Source: Rhodocytophaga aerolata | GTDB lineage: Bacteria; Bacteroidota; Bacteroidia; Cytophagales; 172606-1 | Direction: 5' to 3' | Assembly: GCF_030503435.1 (NCBI RefSeq) | Contig: NZ_JAUKPO010000001.1 | Location: 434,001-498,000, forward strand | DNA: 64,000 bases | Part shown: positions 55,479 to 64,000 of the stretch, one piece after another | Layout of the letters: every line of letters begins with the position of its first letter | How positions within the stretch are numbered: position 1 is the first letter of the stretch | The notes under the pieces: generated by a model | What the model was told of the DNA's origin: nothing | Seen by the model: the letters and a program-made list of their open reading frames with translations, nothing else | Database searches by the model: none | Made by a program: the position numbers and the translations under genes

Positions 55479-55714
55479 AATTTTATTTATAACAGAATTT
55501 CTGCATTTGTTTAGCAGCTAAAATCCGCTAAGTATGCCCCAGGTTAAGGGAAGTTTTTCAGCAGATTATAGAGAGTAATTACATAATTAAACTTTTATAG
55601 AAATATCGTTTTTAAACAAAGATTCTTCTTCTATATTCGCATATTGGTGTATTTCTTTAATCTCAAGAACATTATTTACATACTCACCCATATCCCCTTT
55701 ATTTTATAGATTCC

Positions 55715-55933
55715 ATGTTAGCCGTAAAAAAATTAACAATTAAATACTTCTCCCCTGCCAATAGATTTTACAAAGCAAAGTTAGAAGCCAACAATCAAGT
55801 AATTACCCTTTCTCAAGAAGAAGCTACTAAGCTCATTCAAGCTACTATCTGGACCTCTACTGAAACCAGGTCTGTCAGTGATAACAAGCGGACAATGATT
55901 GAAAAAACGTATCTGCTTCAAATGGCTCCTTAA
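55715..55933 (+). CDS. Small hypothetical protein (72 aa)
   Basis: A 72-residue protein with no recognised domain. It starts MLAVKKLTIKYFSP, has the block FYKAKLEANNQVITLSQEEATKLIQATIW and ends LLQMAP. The mix of charged, polar and hydrophobic residues is protein-like and it has no signal or membrane span. A preceding 30-base region is AT-rich. It could be a small cytoplasmic regulator, but nothing points to a role. Confidence 0.55.
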   Translation: MLAVKKLTIKYFSPANRFYKAKLEANNQVITLSQEEATKLIQATIWTSTETRSVSDNKRTMIEKTYLLQMAP

Positions 55934-56063
55934 TAAGGAACAGATGACTTCTTTCAGCTTATCTGGCCGCTAAACGTCAATAACAAGGCTTTTATTTTTT
56001 TACACCTTCTTTTGTAGCTATGGTATTACTTCCTGTACATAATAATCCTGGCAAGGAATATTT

Positions 56064-56104
56064 GATTTTTGCAAATAGTCGATTGATGCTTGCAAACAGT
56101 TAAT
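56064..56104 (+). promoter_or_regulatory. AraC-type direct repeat operator upstream of SDR gene
   Basis: Two copies of GATNNTTGCAAAYAGTNNAT lie at 56064-56083 and 56085-56104, exactly 21 bp apart. Downstream, CATCTTTG at 56118-56125 is a near-match to the TAnnTTTG box, so an activator bound here would sit where the -33 element should be. The AraC regulator at 57238 is the obvious candidate. Confidence 0.6.
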
Positions 56105-56156
56105 CCTGCCTATACCCCATCTTTGTGTCATCAAATTCACTATAAATTGATTTCAT

Positions 56157-56921
56157 ATGACAACAAAGAAAAAAATAGCTATTGTAACTGGCGGCAGCCG
56201 CGGTTTAGGGAAAAATATGGCGCTGAGCTTGGCTAAGAAAGGCAATGACCTAATTATTACCTATCACAGCAAAAAAGAGGAAGCACTTGCTGTTGTATCA
56301 GAAATTGAGCAGATGGGTCAAAAAGCGGTGGCCCTGCAATTAAATGTGGGCGATGTAAAAACCTTTGATTCTTTTTTTTCCCAGGTAAGCATTATCCTAC
56401 ATGAGACCTTTCATACCGATAAATTTGATTTCCTGGTAAATAATGCAGGTATCGGAAAACACGTGCCCTTTGCAGAGACAACCGAAGAAGCCTTTGATGA
56501 ATTGATGAATATTCATTTTAAAGGAGTTTATTTTCTTACGCAAAAAGCATTGGCACTTATTAAGGATGGCGGGCGTATCATAAATCTGTCTACCGGCTTA
56601 GCCCGCTTTACTTTAGAAGGAAACTCAGCGTATGCTTCTATGAAAGGAGCTGTAGAAACGTTGACTAAATACATGGCGAAAGAATTAGGCTCCCGCGGTA
56701 TTACGGTTAATATAGTTGCTCCGGGTGCTATTGAAACTGATTTTGGAGGCGGCGCTGTGAGAGATAATCAGAACTTAAACAAATTTGTAGCCGGAATTAC
56801 TGCTTTAGGACGTGCCGGATTACCAGATGATATTGGAGGGGTGGTAGCCTTCCTGTGCAGTGAGGATGCCAGATGGATTAACGCTCAACGGATTGAAGTA
56901 TCTGGTGGCATGGCGCTTTAA
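56157..56921 (+). CDS. SDR-family NAD(P)-dependent oxidoreductase
   Basis: A 254-residue classical SDR. Cofactor motif is VTGGSRGLGKN (residues ~10-20), NNAG is in VNNAGIGKHV, the Ser is in INLSTGLAR, and the active-site Tyr-Lys is YASMKGA. ARWINAQRIEVSGGMAL is the typical C-terminus. After beta-2 the residues YHSKKEEA suggest preference for NADP. Its promoter carries a 21-bp-spaced direct repeat, and an AraC regulator gene follows 316 bp downstream after a terminator-like stem. The substrate is unknown; such SDR-AraC pairs often respond to small molecules. Confidence 0.85.
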   Translation: MTTKKKIAIVTGGSRGLGKNMALSLAKKGNDLIITYHSKKEEALAVVSEIEQMGQKAVALQLNVGDVKTFDSFFSQVSIILHETFHTDKFDFLVNNAGIGKHVPFAETTEEAFDELMNIHFKGVYFLTQKALALIKDGGRIINLSTGLARFTLEGNSAYASMKGAVETLTKYMAKELGSRGITVNIVAPGAIETDFGGGAVRDNQNLNKFVAGITALGRAGLPDDIGGVVAFLCSEDARWINAQRIEVSGGMAL

Positions 56922-56927
56922 TACATA

Positions 56928-56972
56928 ACTGAATCGGGTAATGTTCTGCCCGTATTCATTACCAGATTCAGT
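56928..56972 (+). terminator. Terminator-like hairpin after SDR gene
   Basis: ACTGAATCGGGTAATG and CATTACCAGATTCAGT pair over 16 positions with one mismatch, around a 13-base loop. The stem starts 7 bp after the SDR stop; a short T-rich stretch (CTTCATTTT) follows. Confidence 0.65.
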
Positions 56973-57187
56973 CTTCATTTTAAGGTAGGGAATTTTACTA
57001 CAGCGTTTATTGAAATTCTCTACCTTTCATCATGACTTATTGCCGTCAGCGCCTACTAAGTTTTAACACCCCCTGGCAAGTGTCGCTTGCCATTTTAAGG
57101 TATGTGCATTTTGTAATGAAATGAGTGTATATTAAGTAATTCAATAGAACACACATTCATATTTTACCTTGCTCTAGAACACCATTA

Positions 57188-57216
57188 TTGTAAGCGGACA
57201 TACTTTTGTATCTTTG
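57188..57216 (+). promoter_or_regulatory. Bacteroidota promoter TTG-N18-TATCTTTG for AraC gene
   Basis: TTG at 57188-57190 and TATCTTTG at 57209-57216 match the family consensus, and TACTTTTG at 57201-57208 is a second overlapping box. It covers the TTG at 57214, so that codon is unlikely to be translated as the start. Confidence 0.65.
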
Positions 57217-57237
57217 ATATATACAAATGCTAAAGAT

Positions 57238-58137
57238 GTGAAAACTACTTCACTAGAGGAATTCTACAATCAAGTAAACAGACTTATTCCGCAAGAATTA
57301 AGCAAAGAGATTGGGCATTTTAATGTTTTCAATATAGAGGATTTGAATGCAAAGGGAACGTCAGTTATGCCTTATAACAGACGTGCGTATTATAAAATAA
57401 GCCTGATAAGCGGCAGGAACCGGGCCGAATATGCTGACAAGGTAATTTCTATTGAAAACAATGCTCTCCTGTTTGCTACACCTAAAGTACCCTATCATTG
57501 GATACCAGAGGACACCAAGCAATCTGGCTACTTCTGTATTTTTACCGATGAGTTTTTACTCCCTGCCAAAAGCGGTGTGGTGTTAGACGACTTACCAATT
57601 TTCAGATCAGGTGGTTATCCGGTGTTTCAGGTAACAGAGGAAGACAAAGAAGATATTCTGTCCATTTTCAAGAAAATGAATAAGGAAATAACATCCAACT
57701 ATGTCTACAAATATGACCTGCTGCGTAATTATGTATTGGAACTAATCCATTTCGGGCAAAAGCTGCAGCCCGTTACTTCTCTATACCCTACTCATACTGC
57801 TTCTGCCAGGGTATCTTCTTTGTTCATTGAACTATTGGAGCGCCAGTTTCCTATTGAATCGCCACACCAGAAGTTGCATCTGCGTACCGCTAAAGATTAT
57901 GCGGACCGGCTGTCTGTACATGTCAATCACTTAAACAAAGTGTTAAAAGAAAATACAGGAAAAACTACTACCGATATTATCAAAAACCGTGTAGCACAGG
58001 AGGCAAAAATTCTTTTAAAACAAACTGACTGGAATATTTCTCAGATAGCTTATTGCCTTGGATTTGAGGAAGTAGCTCATTTCTCTAACTTTTTCAAAAA
58101 ACAAACATCTGTAGCTCCGATAATTTTCCGTTCATAA
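57238..58137 (+). CDS. AraC-family transcriptional regulator
   Basis: A 299-residue regulator from GTG 57238; the longer frame from TTG 57214 overlaps the promoter. The N-terminal ~170 residues form a cupin-like sensing domain (YNRRAYYKISLISGRNRAEY, NALLFATPKVPYHW). The last ~100 residues are the AraC double helix-turn-helix (YADRLSVHVNHLNKVLKENTG and WNISQIAYCLGFEEVAHFSNFFKKQTSVAP). It likely binds the direct repeats before the SDR gene at 56157. No partner other than the SDR is evident. Confidence 0.88.
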   Translation: MKTTSLEEFYNQVNRLIPQELSKEIGHFNVFNIEDLNAKGTSVMPYNRRAYYKISLISGRNRAEYADKVISIENNALLFATPKVPYHWIPEDTKQSGYFCIFTDEFLLPAKSGVVLDDLPIFRSGGYPVFQVTEEDKEDILSIFKKMNKEITSNYVYKYDLLRNYVLELIHFGQKLQPVTSLYPTHTASARVSSLFIELLERQFPIESPHQKLHLRTAKDYADRLSVHVNHLNKVLKENTGKTTTDIIKNRVAQEAKILLKQTDWNISQIAYCLGFEEVAHFSNFFKKQTSVAPIIFRS

Positions 58138-58349
58138 ACTCTTTTTTAAAAAGGTACTTTATATAAAACAGTAGCTGCTAGCCTGCAAAGTTGACGTATG
58201 CTGTAGCTATAGTATTGCTTAGCATGGTTAGGTGCTTTCCATGTTTATTACACTTTTGCCGCAATTTGTAGAACACCTGTGGTTAGTTTATCCAATGTTT
58301 GTTAGCTGGTATGGTTTTCCTTATGCAATAAAAGCGGCTCATACGAATT

Positions 58350-61300
58350 CTACTCTTCTTTGGGCTGCATAGTAGGCAGTTTGATAATAAATGTAGTTCC
58401 GACACCCAGTTCCGATTGCAGGTGAATAGAGCCCTTAAGCTTTTCAATAGCTTCTTTTACAATATACAAGCCAAGGCCAGAGCTGTTGGAGAGCTGGCTG
58501 CCTCTGTAAAACATATCAAATACCTTTTCTTGCTGGCAAGGGTCAATACCTATGCCATTATCTTTTACAGTTATTGTAGCAAAATGTGTATCTGTCTGTA
58601 TGTGTATGTGAAGGAATGATTGATCAGCGTGCAAATTCTGATACTTAATGGCGTTTGAAAACAGATTACGCAGGATGATGTGCAACCGCCTGACATCATT
58701 ATAATGAGGAGCCTCAAGCTTAAAATCTGTTAGCAGTTTCAGCTGGTGGGCATTCTCCATGTATTGGAGTTCGGCGTGCACATTATCTACTAATTCCGGG
58801 AAATTGATTTCTTCCTGATTAATGGTTATCCGCGAATTCCGGGAGTAGTCTAATATATCTTTTACAAAACCATCTAACTTATTAATACTCTTATCAATCA
58901 TCTGCAAATACAGTTGTTGTTGTGCCGGATCTTGCTCAAGTTTAATTAGTGTGACCAGACCTAGAATAGAAGACAAAGGAGCCCGGATATCATGCGATAC
59001 CCGGTATACAAAATTATCCAGCTCCTCATTCGTCTTTTTTAGGTCTGTTGTCCGGAGTTCTACCCTTGTTTCTAGTTCCTGGGCATGCGTCTTAATTTCT
59101 TCTTTTTGATCTTGAATCAGCCTGTTCATTTCTTTGAGAGATTCATTGGCTTTTTGCAATTCTACGGTACGTTGAGTTACCTTTTTTTCCAGCTTTTTGT
59201 TTTGTGCCCTAATACGTCTGATCCGCCAATAATAGAGGACGGTTAATAAGGTTGATGTAGCCAACAAAAAAACAAGGCGCGCCCACCAGGTATGCCACCA
59301 GGGCGGCGTTATGATGATTGTTAGGGTGCGGGATGGTACAGCAATCGTACCTTCTGTAACAGTAGTAAGCTCAAAGACATAGCGCTTTGGCGCTAAGTTC
59401 GTATAGGTTACCTTCCGGGTAGTACCTGCCTGCTGCCAGCTTTCATCGGTAAATCCTTTCAGCCGGTAAGCATATTGAATATCTTCCGGGGCAGTATAGT
59501 TTAGTGCGGCATATTCAATACTAAATACCGATTGTTTATAATCTAACGTAATTGCTTGCGTCTGATTCAGCCTGGCTTGTAAAGGAGAGTTGTCTTTGCC
59601 TATCGGAACAGGTTTATTAAAGATCTGGAAATCTATCCACACCAAGGGTACCTGTGACGTGAGTTGCTTTAAACTATCGGGATGAAACAAATTAAACCCA
59701 TTATTTCCTCCAAAAAGCAATTCACCTGAATACAATTTACCCGAAGCTTGCCTATTGAATTGCAGGCTCTGAACACCGGCGCTGATGCCAAAAATTTGAC
59801 ACCTTTCCGTTTCCGGATCAAAACGTACAATTCCCTGGTTTGTGCCCAGCCACAGCAATCCCTTGTTGTCTTCCTCAATCGCATTAATCGTATTACTGGG
59901 TAGGCCATTCGCTACTGTAAACGTTTTAAACGTTGAATCTTTTTTTTGCAGCAGCTTTAACCCTCCACCCCCGGTTCCAATCCATATTCGTCCTTTATTA
60001 TCTTCAACTAAAGCCCGCACTGCATAACCGGTTTCTCCTGGCTTTTGCAAAGGAATATGCTTAAACCATTCCCGTTTGTTATCTAGTACATCCAGATAGC
60101 CATTGGAAGTCCCAATCCATACATTGTTTAATGTATCTACCAGAAGCGCCCATACGAAATTATCACTTATGTCTGCCCGGTTGTTGGCTTTCTGGGTGAA
60201 AGCCGTAAACTTTTTTTGAACCGGATCAAATCTGCTGATTCCCCCACCAAAGGTACCCAGCCAAACATAGCCATCCTGATCTTGGGCCAGACAAGTTACA
60301 TTGTCATTATTCAGTTGCCCTTCAACTGGCGCTTTTCCTTTTCGGAAATGGGTAAAAACTTTCTGCTGGGAATCAAAGTAATCCAGGCCGCCATCCCAGA
60401 ATCCTATCCAGATCCCTTGCCTGCGATCTGCCAGCATGGCTTTAATTTTATTGCTGCCAATGCTAAACGGGTTGTTATAGTCGTGCCTGTAAGCTACAAA
60501 AGAATCTCTGGCTGGGTTCAGTACATTCAGGCCTCCTCCATCGGTTCCAATTAACACCTGGCCGGAAGGCTTCGCTAAGAAAGCACTTACATCATTATGA
60601 GTAAGAGAATTACCGCCAATTTTTGTATAATAATGTCCCATCTGGGTTAGATAGGGATCTGTCAGGCACAAGCCATTATTATTTGTGCCTACCCATAAAC
60701 GTCCCTGTTTGTCTCCATATAAGCTCTTTACAGAATTGCCTGCCAGGCTTTTAGGATCAAAAGAATCATGATGATAGGTATAAAAGGATTTCTGGGCTTC
60801 GTTGTATAAGCACAAGCCTTTGTCGGTCCCGATCCATACCCGGTTATGCCCATCTTCTACAAGTGCCCATACCTGGTTGCTGGTTAAAGAATTATTTGCT
60901 GACGGCAAGTAACTAAAACGGGTAAATCCGTGTGAGGAACCTTCTTTCAGGTTTAAACCATTATTCCAGGTACCTACCCATAGCCTGTCTTTACTATCCC
61001 ATAATATGCTAAATACATCGTTGTGGCTGAGACTTTGCTCATTGCCGTTCTCATGCAGATACCGCTGAAAAATACCAGTAGCAGGATCAAACTGATTAAC
61101 ACCACCGCCAATTGTACCAATCCAGAGTTTTCCTTGCTTATCTTCTGTAATGGCGCTTACCCGGTTATGACTAATGCTGGTTGAATCTTGTCGATCATGA
61201 ATATAGGACTTAAACGTATATTTTTGTGTGTCGCATAGATTTAGGCCATAACCATTCGTACCCACCCAGATCCTACCTTTAGAATCTTTGTATAAGTCGT

Positions 61301-61724
61301 ATATATAGTTACTGCTAAGGCTAGTATTTTGCTGAGGTACATGTTTGAGCTGCCGGAAATTATCTAATTTCCGGTTGTAAATGAAGATTCCCCCTCCCCA
61401 GGTTCCTACCCATACGTTATGGTCGTTATCTTCAACTAATGCTACAATGGGATGATTCGTCAGGCTGGTGCTGTCTCCCGGAATATGCTTATATACCTGG
61501 AAGGTATAACTATCAAATTTATTGAGGCCATCTTCTGTAGCCACCCAGATAAAACCTTCACTATCTTGCAATATTTTCCTTACATAATTATTGGATAGTC
61601 CATCTTGAACAGTATACCGCTTGAAGGATACTTGTGGTTTGCTTGCCCAGGTTTTCAGGCTTGGCCAAAACAAAAACAGCATAAGAAAAAACAAATAAGG
61701 AAAATAAGTAAACAGTTTTCTCAT
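58350..61724 (-). CDS. Two-component sensor kinase with Reg_prop beta-propeller
   Basis: A 1124-residue kinase with a signal peptide (ATG 61724 used; TTG 61730 not needed). Residues ~25-700 hold about 14 Reg_prop blades (repeats of the DxxGxxWVGTxxGGLN type, for example DNDHNVWVGTWGGGIF), then a Y_Y_Y domain (~750-810: YRLKGFTDESWQ), a membrane span near 825-845, a coiled coil, HisKA with H911 (YRVSHDIRAPLSS) and an HATPase (LRNLFSNAIKYQ, DNGIGID, SSGLGLYIVKEA). Unlike the fructan hybrid sensor it lacks receiver and AraC domains, so a separate regulator must exist. Such proteins sense glycans or other periplasmic ligands in Bacteroidota. No glycan genes are near. Confidence 0.9.
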   Translation of the reverse strand: MRKLFTYFPYLFFLMLFLFWPSLKTWASKPQVSFKRYTVQDGLSNNYVRKILQDSEGFIWVATEDGLNKFDSYTFQVYKHIPGDSTSLTNHPIVALVEDNDHNVWVGTWGGGIFIYNRKLDNFRQLKHVPQQNTSLSSNYIYDLYKDSKGRIWVGTNGYGLNLCDTQKYTFKSYIHDRQDSTSISHNRVSAITEDKQGKLWIGTIGGGVNQFDPATGIFQRYLHENGNEQSLSHNDVFSILWDSKDRLWVGTWNNGLNLKEGSSHGFTRFSYLPSANNSLTSNQVWALVEDGHNRVWIGTDKGLCLYNEAQKSFYTYHHDSFDPKSLAGNSVKSLYGDKQGRLWVGTNNNGLCLTDPYLTQMGHYYTKIGGNSLTHNDVSAFLAKPSGQVLIGTDGGGLNVLNPARDSFVAYRHDYNNPFSIGSNKIKAMLADRRQGIWIGFWDGGLDYFDSQQKVFTHFRKGKAPVEGQLNNDNVTCLAQDQDGYVWLGTFGGGISRFDPVQKKFTAFTQKANNRADISDNFVWALLVDTLNNVWIGTSNGYLDVLDNKREWFKHIPLQKPGETGYAVRALVEDNKGRIWIGTGGGGLKLLQKKDSTFKTFTVANGLPSNTINAIEEDNKGLLWLGTNQGIVRFDPETERCQIFGISAGVQSLQFNRQASGKLYSGELLFGGNNGFNLFHPDSLKQLTSQVPLVWIDFQIFNKPVPIGKDNSPLQARLNQTQAITLDYKQSVFSIEYAALNYTAPEDIQYAYRLKGFTDESWQQAGTTRKVTYTNLAPKRYVFELTTVTEGTIAVPSRTLTIIITPPWWHTWWARLVFLLATSTLLTVLYYWRIRRIRAQNKKLEKKVTQRTVELQKANESLKEMNRLIQDQKEEIKTHAQELETRVELRTTDLKKTNEELDNFVYRVSHDIRAPLSSILGLVTLIKLEQDPAQQQLYLQMIDKSINKLDGFVKDILDYSRNSRITINQEEINFPELVDNVHAELQYMENAHQLKLLTDFKLEAPHYNDVRRLHIILRNLFSNAIKYQNLHADQSFLHIHIQTDTHFATITVKDNGIGIDPCQQEKVFDMFYRGSQLSNSSGLGLYIVKEAIEKLKGSIHLQSELGVGTTFIIKLPTMQPKEE

Positions 61725-62278
61725 AGGCAACGCAAACTAAAAAATTTCCTTGCGAAATGTGGCACACAAGGAAGATGCACCTGTCTATTTAAGGCAGTAC
61801 GTCTAACTTACGAAAATATACTATATGCGTATTGTTTATTTTTAGTGTTTTCTTCCAAATAAATAGAAAGTAACACAATAATAGTTATAGAACCTATTGA
61901 GTTAACCATATGTAGTAATTCATCACTATACCTGGACAGGGAAGCGGTTATTTTGTCTATACCTATTTTATGGAAGGAACCTATTGTATACATCCAAGGC
62001 TCCTCTATTTTTCTGTGCAGGTTAAATTATGAGAAAGGCCTTCTTCTATCATGGATATAGCTTAAGAATGCCTCCTGAAGAAGACAGTTTCTAACGGGCC
62101 GCCTATGTTTTAAGGAGATTTGAATCAGCTTTCTGGAAGCTTTACCAATTATTTCTTACTTAACTATCTGTTTGAGATAGCTACACACAAATTAGTCTAG
62201 CAATACAAGCTAGAATCGGCTAGGCTTTCATTGATTAGTAGTCTATTAAAATAGCTAGTTTATGGTTACTAGTTGTGG
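61725..62278. other. Intergenic region between sensor kinase and LOG gene
   Basis: 554 bp, AT-rich, with promoters expected for the leftward kinase. A 61-codon minus ORF at 61808-61993 lacks any family features. No hairpin or repeat stands out. Confidence 0.35.
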
Positions 62279-62860
62279 CTATGTATCCCTGTTTGTTAGC
62301 CACTTCTCTACCGCAGGCGCTTGGTATGCATTCATTTGGGTTAGTAGCACCTCTGCTTTATCTGCATGTAAAAGCATTTGGTGATGCTTTTCTCGCAAAA
62401 AACCTTCTTCTACCATTTTTTGGAAGAGTTGCAGTAGAAAATCATAATACCCATTTACATTTAATACCCCGGCAGGTTTACCGTGCAAGCCCAGCTGCGA
62501 CCAGGTAAGAATTTCACATAACTCTTCCATAGTGCCCATGCCACCGGGTAAGGCAATAAACCCATCTGCCAGCTCCGACATTTTCATTTTCCGTTCATGC
62601 ATCGATTCCACCAGAATTAGTTCGGTAAGGCTGGCATGGGCTATTTCTTTACCGGCCAAAAAGGTAGGCAACACACCCGTAACCTTTCCCCCCTGTTTTA
62701 ACACTCCATCGGCTACTTTCCCCATTAAGCCTACTTTGGCCCCTCCATAAATCAGCCGGATGTTATTTTCTGCCAGTAATCTGCCCAGCTCATAAGCAGC
62801 CCCGGCATACAAAGGGCTGTTTCCCATACTGGAGCCGCAAAATACGCATACACTTTTCAT
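62279..62860 (-). CDS. LOG-family protein (cytokinin riboside 5'-monophosphate phosphoribohydrolase-like)
   Basis: A 193-residue Rossmann-fold protein of the TIGR00730 LOG family. The N-terminal VCVFCGSSMGNSP and LIYGGAKVGLMG are followed by the signature PGGMGTMEEL (~107-116), and MHERKMKM also matches. Members cleave purine nucleoside 5'-monophosphates between base and ribose phosphate. In bacteria without cytokinin this may serve nucleotide salvage or quality control. The gene has a near-perfect Bacteroidota promoter and is divergent from the ABC-F gene. Confidence 0.93.
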   Translation of the reverse strand: MKSVCVFCGSSMGNSPLYAGAAYELGRLLAENNIRLIYGGAKVGLMGKVADGVLKQGGKVTGVLPTFLAGKEIAHASLTELILVESMHERKMKMSELADGFIALPGGMGTMEELCEILTWSQLGLHGKPAGVLNVNGYYDFLLQLFQKMVEEGFLREKHHQMLLHADKAEVLLTQMNAYQAPAVEKWLTNRDT

Positions 62861-62885
62861 GAGTTATTGCTTAGTTGGTTATTTA

Positions 62886-62915
62886 CAAAAGTAAAGGTAT
62901 CTATCCATACAGCAA
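62886..62915 (-). promoter_or_regulatory. TTG-N19-TACTTTTG promoter of LOG gene
   Basis: On the minus strand TTG (62915-62913), 19 bases and TACTTTTG (62893-62886) match the Bacteroidota consensus exactly, 25 bp upstream of the LOG start. Confidence 0.75.
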
Positions 62916-62998
62916 GTTCTGGAAATTGTTTTTTACTGACCTTAGATAAATCCATTTAACATCCGGGCTATGCTTCTGCTTCTTAGCCTATAATTTGC

Positions 62999-63006
62999 TA
63001 CCTTTG
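62999..63006 (+). promoter_or_regulatory. -7 box (TACCTTTG) just before ABC-F start
   Basis: TACCTTTG matches TAnnTTTG only 4 bp before ATG 63011. Transcription would begin at or close to the A of the start codon. No TTG is seen at the -33 distance. Confidence 0.45.
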
Positions 63007-63010
63007 CCCC

Positions 63011-64000
63011 ATGAATTATCTATCTGCTGAGTTTATCTCCAAAAGTTTCAGCGACAAATGGCTGTTTAAGAATGAGTCTGTGGGTATTAGCAAGGGTGAA
63101 AAAATTGCTTTAGTGGGAGCCAATGGAGCAGGCAAAAGTACCTTGCTGAATATTCTGGCTGGCAAACTACCTCCAGACGAAGGCAAAGTGAGTGTCCGGA
63201 AAGATATCACCGTTGGGTATCTGGGACAGCACCCTCAATTTGATGAAGAAAGTACCATTCTCGATACCCTGTTTGCTTCTGACAATCCAACTTTATCAGC
63301 CGTAAAAGCTTATGAAGAAGCATTGAATGGAAATGGCAACCTGGAGCATTGCATCGAGCGGATGGATGCCTTAAAAGCCTGGGATTACGAAGCCAAAGTA
63401 AAGCAGATACTCGGAAAATTGGGGATACATGATCTGGATAAGCCGGTAAAGCAACTCTCTGGCGGGCAACGCAAGCGGGTAGCCATGGCCCGTGTGCTGA
63501 TCGAGCAACCCGACCTGCTTATTATGGATGAACCCACCAACCATCTGGATCTGCAAACCATTGAATGGCTGGAAAACCTTATTGCTACCCAGCAGCAAAC
63601 GCTACTCTTAGTTACCCACGACCGTTATTTCCTGGATAGGGTAGCCAATGAGATTATCGAAATCAATCAGGGGCAATTTTTCCGCTACAAAGGCAATTAC
63701 AGCTATTTTCTGGAGAAAAAAGCCGAACGGGAACTTGCCCAGGAAGCCGAAACAGAAAAAGCCAAAAACCTGATGCGTAAAGAACTGGAATGGATGCGGC
63801 GGCAACCCAAAGCCAGAGGTACTAAGTCTAAATCCAGGATAGATGCTTTTTACGAGCTCAAAGACAAAGCTAGCCGGCAGAATACGAGCAACGCTCTGGA
63901 ACTGAGTGTAAAAACTACCCGCCAGGGAAGCAAAATTATGGAACTGGAAAAAGTAAATAAACAATTCGGAGACCAGGTACTGATAAAAGACTTTTCCTAC
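63011..64000 (+). CDS. ABC-F family ATPase, 3'-truncated
   Basis: The first 330 residues of an ABC-F protein; the gene runs off the window. The first nucleotide-binding domain has Walker A GANGAGKST (~36-44), signature LSGGQ (~151-155), Walker B LLIMDEPTNHLD (~172-183) and the H-loop VTHDR. The arm/linker region rich in charged residues (EKAKNLMRKELEWMRRQPKARG) and a second domain start (IMELEKVNKQFGDQ) follow. No membrane span is present. ABC-F proteins act on the ribosome or DNA rather than in transport; this one resembles Uup. The TAnnTTTG box is almost touching the start codon. Confidence 0.92.
   Translation, partial: MNYLSAEFISKSFSDKWLFKNESVGISKGEKIALVGANGAGKSTLLNILAGKLPPDEGKVSVRKDITVGYLGQHPQFDEESTILDTLFASDNPTLSAVKAYEEALNGNGNLEHCIERMDALKAWDYEAKVKQILGKLGIHDLDKPVKQLSGGQRKRVAMARVLIEQPDLLIMDEPTNHLDLQTIEWLENLIATQQQTLLLVTHDRYFLDRVANEIIEINQGQFFRYKGNYSYFLEKKAERELAQEAETEKAKNLMRKELEWMRRQPKARGTKSKSRIDAFYELKDKASRQNTSNALELSVKTTRQGSKIMELEKVNKQFGDQVLIKDFSY

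Larger units (their letters stand above)
56922..57237. other. Intergenic region with terminator and promoter
   Basis: 316 bp. It contains the SDR terminator at 56928 and the AraC-gene promoter at 57188; nothing else is evident. Confidence 0.5.

Noticed and set aside
58350-61724. Repeated segments that look like tandem DNA repeats
   Set aside because: They are the Reg_prop blades of one coding sequence, diverged in DNA and in frame.
61808-61993. 61-codon minus ORF upstream of the sensor kinase
   Set aside because: It lies in the expected promoter region, AT-rich, with no recognisable feature.

Overview
The window looks like chromosome from a Bacteroidota bacterium, most likely of the order Cytophagales. 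The evidence is SusC/SusD pairs, a hybrid two-component sensor with a C-terminal AraC domain, FG-GAP/ASPIC proteins, several lipoboxes, promoter boxes of the TAnnTTTG type, few Shine-Dalgarno sites and moderate GC with very AT-rich intergenic DNA. The genus cannot be fixed from the sequence. I found no rRNA, tRNA, CRISPR array, intact insertion sequence or phage.

Left part (1-20.7 kb). A 5'-truncated FG-GAP/ASPIC protein is followed by a minus-strand block holding two tandem copies of a three-gene cassette: exported Atu3266/EF_0820-type deacetylase, SelA-like PLP enzyme with a twin-arginine signal, and RidA. A lipoprotein sugar-dehydrogenase/cytochrome c gene lies between the copies and an SMP-30-type lactonase lipoprotein lies beside them. 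All the products seem to be exported, which suggests a periplasmic oxidative route for an N-acylated amino sugar or amino acid. RidA of the second copy is a pseudogene. Next come a TonB-dependent receptor, a NUP-family nucleoside protein and an exported adenosine deaminase, probably a purine-nucleoside scavenging locus, and then a type II NADH dehydrogenase.

Middle part (20.9-42.2 kb). A Bcr/CflA exporter and its terminator precede a HAD hydrolase, a UbiA-type (decaprenyl-phosphate phosphoribosyltransferase-like) enzyme and a GT-C glycosyltransferase, consistent with lipid-linked pentose synthesis and use. A compact fructan locus follows on the minus strand: hybrid sensor, sugar porter, PfkB kinase, SusC, SusD and GH32, in an order recalling the Bacteroides thetaiotaomicron levan locus. 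Three copies of a 14-bp motif, two exactly 21 bp apart, lie before the sugar porter. After a 0.9-kb AT-rich stretch come a small secretion-like hypothetical gene, a 35-codon membrane ORF, a four-hairpin block and a YbjJ-type MFS transporter.

Right part (42.6-64 kb). Signalling dominates: a TPR histidine kinase, a single-domain response regulator, a CheB-CheR-PAS fusion, a PAS histidine kinase and a propeller histidine kinase. Other genes are two SDR enzymes, an exported phosphodiesterase, a histone H1-like Lys/Ala protein, an AraC regulator downstream of an SDR gene whose promoter has a 21-bp-spaced direct repeat, a LOG-family protein and a 3'-truncated ABC-F ATPase at the edge.
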